Shown piece by piece: positions 59,526 through 64,000 of a stretch of 64,000 nucleotides of DNA. Source of the DNA: Megaustenia siamemsis (taxonomy: Eukaryota > Mollusca > Gastropoda > Stylommatophora > Ariophantidae); assembly GCA_032433765.1 (NCBI GenBank), contig JAVIAB010000092.1, positions 62,679,993 to 62,743,992 of the forward strand, written 5' to 3'. The notes beneath the pieces are model-generated. The model was given only the letters and a program-made list of their open reading frames with translations, made no database searches and was not told where the DNA came from. How positions within the stretch are numbered: the stretch's first letter is position 1; each line of letters starts with the position of its first letter. The position numbers and the translations under genes were made by a program.

Positions 59526-61641
59526 TAGCTTGTTTCATAAGTCTTGCCCAACTTTAAAAATCAAAATCTTTTAAACCGCTTTTTGTATTTTTTTCAAAAT
59601 TTGCATGTAAAGTTATAATGATTAGAACCCAACAGGGAATTAATTTCATTAAAAACAAACATTTGGTTATTCTTATTGCTTATTTGATTTATATAAATTT
59701 ATAAAGACCCATTGATGTAGTCAAAACTTAGTGTTTACAGTATTTAAGTTAAAAATAGCGATTACAAATCTATACACGCTGAAATTTACGATTTTTCACG
59801 CTTTCCACGTGAGTTATCTGACACAAATAGACACTTGTAGTAAACACGAGACATTGTGTGTTCCATTTCCGTTAATTCAGCGGCGTAACGTGGAACAATA
59901 ACATTTATCATGAGTCTTAAAATGAAATTCTGCAGTTTACAAAACATCGCAATAAAAATGTATGACTATTTTTGCAAAGAGGCTAAACGAGGAAGATTAT
60001 TTCATTCTTTAGAAAACCCTGAGAATAGGACAAGACACATTTTGGATTTATCTAAACGGTCATTTAATCGCTGGATTCAAGCACGTGACCGTCAATGTTC
60101 CAAATATACAAAATCACAAGGAAGAGCAAAAATGTTGGATAATTTCGACAGTGAACTTATTAGAAGTGAAATTCGCAAAATGTTGGGTATGAATGAAACT
60201 GTTACAATAAGAAAATTAAAAGTATCGCTGAAAAAGAACAACAGTATTGAAATATCAAAGTCTACATTATGGAGGAATGTGAGAGCTGCAGGCTTTACAT
60301 TCAGAAAGTATCCCAATGGACGAAACATCATCTGTGAGAAGCCACATATAGTAGTCATGAGAAGCAAGTACTTACGTGAAGTAAAAGAGGTGCGCAAGCA
60401 AGGTTATGATATTGTGTACTTGGATGAAACATGGATCAATGCTCACCACACTAACCAAAGGGAATGGCAGTCATCAGATGGAAAGATTAAGAGATTAATA
60501 CCTAGCAGCAAAGGACAGCGCTTGATAATTGTTCATGCAGGTAGTCGACAACATGGACTAATACAGAATGCAGAGCTCATTTTTTTTTCAAAATCCATAG
60601 ACAATCGGGATTATCACTCTGAGATGAATGGTCACATATTTAGACATTGGATTGAAAATTCTGTTCTCCCAGCACTAGATCGACCATCTTGCCTAATAAT
60701 GGACAATGCAGCGTACCACAACATTGTTGCACTTGAAGATAAAGTCCCGACGTCATCCAGTACAAAAGATGCTATTAAGATATGGCTCACAAAGGAGCAC
60801 ATACAATTTAATAACATGTACTTAAAACCTGAATTACTATCTCTAGTAAAGCAAAAACAGAGGACAAAGATTTTTCAAATAGATAAGATTATCCAAGAGC
60901 ACGGTCATATAAGTTTGAGGCTGCCACCTTACCATGCTCATTTAAATCCAATAGAACTAATCTGGGCAAAATTAAAAGGACAAGTGGCAGATGAAAATAC
61001 AACATTCAAAATATGCGATGTAAAGACTCTTGCTAATCTCGCTTTATTAAATATAGACAAAGATTATTGGGCTAAATGTGAAGACCACGTCTTAAAACAG
61101 GAAGAGGAATATTGGAAAAATGATGGTTTGTGGAATGTTCAACCCCAAACAGTTATTAATCTTTTAGACTCGTCTGATTCAGAATGAAAGTATATAGCCC
61201 CCACAATGTTGGCGCCTATATTACCTTAAATTATTTCAACAAACGGTCCTTTTCAGGACCACACAACTATGAAAATTGGACATACAGGTATACCTTGATA
61301 TTATTATCGTCCGTCCTCGAACTGAGCAGACAATAATTCTCCTGGTGTTTTGTTTTATCCAGTTATTTCCCCATTACGGCCACGCCTTTACCTAGTGAAA
61401 ATTAATCGTAGACCAGCAACTACGGTAATTTCTATTCTTTAGGGCTTCACAATTTACAATTTTGACAAACATCAAAGAAATATCGCCGCTTTAAGAAAAC
61501 TGCAGCTGCAAGATATTTGTTAAATATACATTTAAAGGGTCTTTTGCATTCTAATAACATTTGGAAAATTTCAAAAGTATTTAATAAACGGTTAGAGAGT
61601 AATAGCGTTTTGAAGTTGGGCATATGTTTTGAAACGAGCTA
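59526..61641 (+). mobile_element. IS630/Tc1/mariner-group DNA transposon, intact, Sailor-like
   Basis: A 2,116-bp element with one transposase gene. The ends are imperfect inverted repeats: tagcttgtttcataag...tgcccaacttta at the left, and the right end reads on the minus strand tagctcgtttcaaaac...tgcccaacttca. Weaker pairing continues to about 80 bp. Each end is flanked by TA (59524-59525 and 61642-61643), as expected for this group. It sits inside an R2 LINE fossil. Confidence 0.88.
59910..61187 (+). CDS. DDE transposase (IS630/Tc1/mariner group, DD83E spacing)
   Basis: 425 codons, no stop or frameshift. It would cut and re-join transposon ends in the nucleus. The N-terminal ~150 residues are helical and basic, with RSFNRWIQARD (about 51-61) and a second HTH-like segment ending SKSTLWRNVRAAGFTFRK (about 116-133) for end binding. 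The catalytic domain shows YLDETWINAHH (D172), IMDNAAYHN (D265) and LPPYHAHLNPIELIWAKLKG (E349). I count 92 residues between D172 and D265 and 83 between D265 and E349, far longer than the 34 of Tc1. An acidic tail (LLDSSDSE) ends it. This resembles the DDE_3-type proteins common in invertebrates and, from memory, the Sailor (DD82E) group. The first ATG (59910) fits; a second in-frame ATG is 4 codons on. Confidence 0.93.
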   Translation: MSLKMKFCSLQNIAIKMYDYFCKEAKRGRLFHSLENPENRTRHILDLSKRSFNRWIQARDRQCSKYTKSQGRAKMLDNFDSELIRSEIRKMLGMNETVTIRKLKVSLKKNNSIEISKSTLWRNVRAAGFTFRKYPNGRNIICEKPHIVVMRSKYLREVKEVRKQGYDIVYLDETWINAHHTNQREWQSSDGKIKRLIPSSKGQRLIIVHAGSRQHGLIQNAELIFFSKSIDNRDYHSEMNGHIFRHWIENSVLPALDRPSCLIMDNAAYHNIVALEDKVPTSSSTKDAIKIWLTKEHIQFNNMYLKPELLSLVKQKQRTKIFQIDKIIQEHGHISLRLPPYHAHLNPIELIWAKLKGQVADENTTFKICDVKTLANLALLNIDKDYWAKCEDHVLKQEEEYWKNDGLWNVQPQTVINLLDSSDSE

Positions 61642-61643
61642 TA

Positions 61644-61960
61644 GGCTTGGTGTATGGTTGTGAATCACTGATACCAGTTTGTAAACAATGAAAGCTCTAG
61701 AGGTGCTTTCATGTGTATTTTACAAAAGAACGTTGAGATTTATCTGAACGGTAAAACGACAAATGAGAATGTGATGAGAAATGAAGCTTATCACAAATAT
61801 CAGTCAAATAATAAAATAATTGATTTGTGATCTCACTCTTTGTCTCTTCGTTTGTGGGTAGAGTAAGATCGGTTTATGTTGGGGAGCTATCGACAACAAT
61901 GTAACACTGAGAGAATTTCTTGGGAGAAAATATAAATTAATAAAAGTGATTAAATACCAG
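61644..61960 (+). mobile_element. RTE-like LINE fragment (type R2), right part
   Basis: Resumes with VYGCESLIPVC-like residues (61649-61683), then a ALEVLSCVFYKRTLRFI-like match to EATEMRFLRIMLRDP, and decays after about 61800. Joining the two sides restores the order seen in 54930-55472, though frames are broken. Confidence 0.6.
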
Positions 61961-62014
61961 ACACTTTCATATCATGCCGACGCCATCTTTCAACCGAGAA
62001 TTACTCCTGCTCAT

Positions 62015-62300
62015 CCGCTTTTAGAAGGGCGCTAAGTTGCCATAAATTGTGTTGTGTCTTCAACATACGATATCGGCCGCTGCTCACTCAAAAATTCGCA
62101 CATATTTTTTTGAGACGCTGCTTGCCTTCCTCCATTAATTACCTCTCCCCCCCCCCCATCCACCACCCACCCTTTGTTTACAGGCTCGGCTATACTAGTT
62201 AGTCTGTTTCCGTGACTAGCTCGGTGGAGTTGGACCTTGGTCCGCTCTGGTTTAGTTAATCTGACGCTAATATTCAGTTATGATTCTCCACCAACTTTTA
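62015..62300 (+). repeat. Dispersed repeat family DR1, copy 7 (diverged)
   Basis: ttagaagggcgctaagttgc, gaggcgctg-like ctgcttgccttcc, tatactagttagtctgtttc, ggtccgctctggtttagtta and ctgacgctaatattcagtta follow the DR1 order. A C run (62149-62157) interrupts it. It lies 150 bp downstream of the exon 1 donor in gene sense. Confidence 0.55.
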
Positions 62301-62447
62301 GCTTATACACTGTATGAAATTCAACAACAGATGTGATTGGACATACATCGAAGATCCATGATCAGCCACGCCTACTGTCATGACATACAGCTTATAGATA
62401 GTAAACAAACAAATCAGCACATTGGACATTTAGGTAGAGCTACTTAC

Positions 62448-62635
62448 TTGGCCACAACCGGGTCCACCACAGCTGGTTGCATCCAGTTCCGAATGCTGGA
62501 CAGTTGCCCACTGAGTGCCTCTTCCTTCATAGGTGAGGATGAATTGTGTAGCGGGCGGTGCTGATGGTGATGAAGCTGCTGTTGCTGTTGCGAGGGATGC
62601 AGGTGGTGATGGTGGTCTTCCGTCAGGTCAAACAT
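62448..62635 (-). CDS. COE: COE/EBF transcription factor, exon 1 (N-terminus)
   Basis: COE proteins are HLH-type transcription factors that bind DNA as dimers and direct neuronal, muscle and mesoderm differentiation in animals. This exon starts at an ATG (62633-62635) with an in-frame TGA six codons upstream, and encodes 62 residues: MFDLTED, a His/Gln-rich HHHHLHPSQQQQQLHHHQH stretch, then SSSPMKEEALSGQLSSIRNW and MQPAVVDPVVA, plus AA of an asparagine codon. Vertebrate EBF1 likewise begins with MF and has SSMKEEPLGSG then VRTWMQ, so the start and the SSPMKEE...NWMQ block are diagnostic. The donor is AA|gtaagta, phase 2. The His/Gln tract is absent from vertebrate EBF and probably length-variable. 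Confidence 0.95.
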
Positions 62636-62640
62636 TAAAG

Positions 62641-62656
62641 TGACTCGAACGAGTCA
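62641..62656 (-). promoter_or_regulatory. 16-bp inverted repeat just 5' of the COE start codon
   Basis: TGACTCG-aa-CGAGTCA (plus strand) lies 6 bp upstream of the COE ATG. The arms can pair perfectly, so the mRNA leader could form a short hairpin. As DNA, each arm is close to an AP-1/CREB half-site. Function is inferred only. Confidence 0.4.
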
Positions 62657-63150
62657 GTAGAATAATTGCATCCACAATAAAACCGTTGCAGGTACAACGA
62701 TGACGTCAATGATCAGATAATGTACAACCAGGTTGGGCCGTCATTGGATGGTGATGACAAGTTAAGGCAGGGCCACACAAAACTGACAGCCGCTGAAAGC
62801 TTACACTATTAGTCTTGGAATCTTCGAGCTGCATCAACCGGATTATGACATATTCTCTCAGCATTTAAAGTCAGTATCAGTAAATACCGTCATTAGAAGG
62901 AAAATCTCATCTGTTATGAATATCAACGGTCCATGTAATGCAAACAAATATATTCTGGGTAAAATGATTTAGATTTAACAAAGCCACAAAACTGAGGTGG
63001 CCGTTTCAAGAACTGATATCATTAAAATATGTAAATGTTTAAAGTAAAATAGTAGTAACCTTACTTTCACTTTACGATATATGTACATATATATGAAAAA
63101 TACATGGGTTGATCGATAACTAACAAATTTAACGAAATGAAATATTTTTT
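62657..63150 (-). other. Upstream region / probable 5' UTR and promoter of COE
   Basis: About 500 bp free of recognisable repeats, the longest such stretch next to exon 1. The transcription start is not identifiable by eye; an ggttttattgtgg sequence on the minus strand near 62676-62688 is only weakly TATA-like. Confidence 0.35.
62701..62708. promoter_or_regulatory. Consensus CRE (TGACGTCA) upstream of COE
   Basis: A perfect 8-bp cAMP response element palindrome 66 bp upstream of the COE start codon. An 8-mer can occur by chance, and the transcription start site is unknown, so this may be promoter or 5' UTR. Confidence 0.4.
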
Positions 63151-63460
63151 GGCTGAGATAGAGGCTAGAAGAGGTAAGACGCCTGCCTCTAGACAGAAAG
63201 GTTAGGGTTCAAATCCTACTTAAAATTGAATCCGTGGTTTTCTCGTGGTGTTTTCCTCCCTGATTTCTGGGTAGTGAGATCTGATGTCTAGCCCTCTCGT
63301 AAAACGGCGAAGGACAGGTCACGTTGCACTCGCGCTCGTTAAAGAACTTGTGGCAGTTCAAAGTTGAAAAGTAGGCTAAAAGTGGCCGCTCCAGGGACAA
63401 AAGAAATTGTTAAATAAATCTACCCATGCCGAAGACGTTTGTGTCGGGCCTAAAGGCGCA
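63150..63460 (+). mobile_element. tRNA-derived SINE family S4, copy 2
   Basis: tRNA-like head with gaggctagaagaggtaagac and B-box-like gggttcaaatcct (about 63205-63217), body with gtagtgagatctgatgtcta, gccctctcgtaaaacggcga, gcgctcgttaaagaacttgt and aaagtggccgctccagggac, and a 3' end near gccatggactagcg. Same blocks as 43398-43688 in opposite orientation. Confidence 0.72.
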
Positions 63461-63594
63461 GATAACGCTGCTTTGCCATGGACTAGCGATAGATACAACG
63501 CAATCACAACAACTTACAGGTGAACGATAGGAAGAAGCACATACATAAATCACATTTTCAAAGTTTCAAATTCAGAATGTTGATCACCGACCAT

Positions 63595-63676
63595 CTCGTT
63601 TTTTTTTTTTTTTTTCAGACAGAGGATGTATTGAGTAAGTGAGTATGATGATGATGGTGATGATGATGATGAATCG

Positions 63677-63708
<32 letters not shown>
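63595..63708. repeat. Poly-T runs and (GAT)n
   Basis: A T run at 63598-63616, gatgatgatggtgatgatga at about 63645-63672, then a T run at 63679-63707. Confidence 0.9.
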
Positions 63709-63709
<1 letters not shown>

Positions 63710-63867
63710 GTGAATTGCGCATGTACTGATTATTTTTCTTCTCTCGACATAAACAATCTGCTTTATTCTACAGTTGTTACTATCGCTCTAAAGCAACATT
63801 ACATGAGCTCAATGTCATTAGAATAAAGCGCTTATCACTATCTTTATTTTTTCGGGCACAATTATTC

Positions 63868-63985
63868 CAATTACAATTTGCAACAATTATTTATATTACA
63901 ATTTGCAACAATTATTTATATTACAATTAATTATTCCTACTACAATTCCCAACAATTATTCATATTACAATTATTAACAATAATT
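63868..63985. repeat. About 25-bp AT-rich tandem repeat
   Basis: Units of ttatattacaatttgcaaca plus attat, roughly four copies with indels. Confidence 0.75.
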
Positions 63986-64000
63986 TTGTTATGCTATTTC

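Larger units (their letters stand above)
45114..62447 (-). other. COE: COE intron 1 (17.3 kb)
   Basis: From the exon 1 donor (gtaagta, 62447 and down) to the exon 2 acceptor; the largest complete intron here. Segments 45210-45690, 50640-51450, 51750-52225, 52970-53390, 53615-54050, 55470-55890, 56670-57030, 58850-59440 and 61960-62015 show no gene I can support. A weak tRNA-head-like sequence lies at 50645-50680. Confidence 0.92.

Overview
This is animal nuclear DNA: intron-rich, AT-rich, and packed with microsatellites, minisatellites, tRNA-derived SINEs and decayed non-LTR retrotransposons. No bacterial gene organisation is visible. The repeat types and the encoded host protein suggest a bilaterian, most likely a lophotrochozoan such as a gastropod mollusc. 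The species cannot be fixed from sequence alone.

The one host gene I can support lies on the minus strand and nearly spans the window. It is a COE/EBF (Collier/Olf/Early B-cell factor) transcription factor. Six coding exons are visible: exon 1 (62448-62635, start codon), exon 2 (44954-45113), exon 3 (35297-35360), exon 4 (27759-27814), exon 5 (25604-25677) and exon 6 (21408-21476). All have GT/AG junctions, the phases fit end to end, and the product reads through the COE N-terminus, the start of the DNA-binding domain and the complete zinc knuckle. Exon 7 onward (rest of the DNA-binding domain, IPT/TIG, HLH) was not found, so it probably lies beyond coordinate 1. Only about 0.6 kb of 64 kb is host coding sequence.

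The rest is upstream sequence and introns. Intron 6 (1-21407) holds a 35-bp satellite split by a retrotransposon, several SINEs, CA-rich and CACT-rich minisatellites and a fold-back element with a tRNA-like loop. Introns 5 and 4 hold SINEs, RTE-type fragments and short tandem arrays, including two SINEs inserted one after the other at one target. Intron 3 holds a 2-kb, 27-bp minisatellite. Intron 2 holds the best retrotransposon copy (35750-38418, RTE-like, endonuclease plus reverse transcriptase), a 24-bp array and a tetranucleotide tract that changes motif stepwise. Intron 1 holds a 1.4-kb 28-bp array, an array of RFX X-box-like palindromes, a dimeric SINE, a 1.55-kb ACTTTACTC array and an intact 2.1-kb IS630/Tc1/mariner-group transposon (59526-61641) whose catalytic spacing is about DD83E, close to the Sailor (DD82E) group.

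Several elements are nested, giving relative ages: the transposon lies in an RTE fossil, a dimeric SINE lies in another RTE fossil, a retrotransposon interrupts a satellite, and two SINEs share one target. Two RTE fragments end 11-17 bp from the splice donors of COE exons 2 and 5. Almost all long open frames here are stop-free tandem repeats, not genes.
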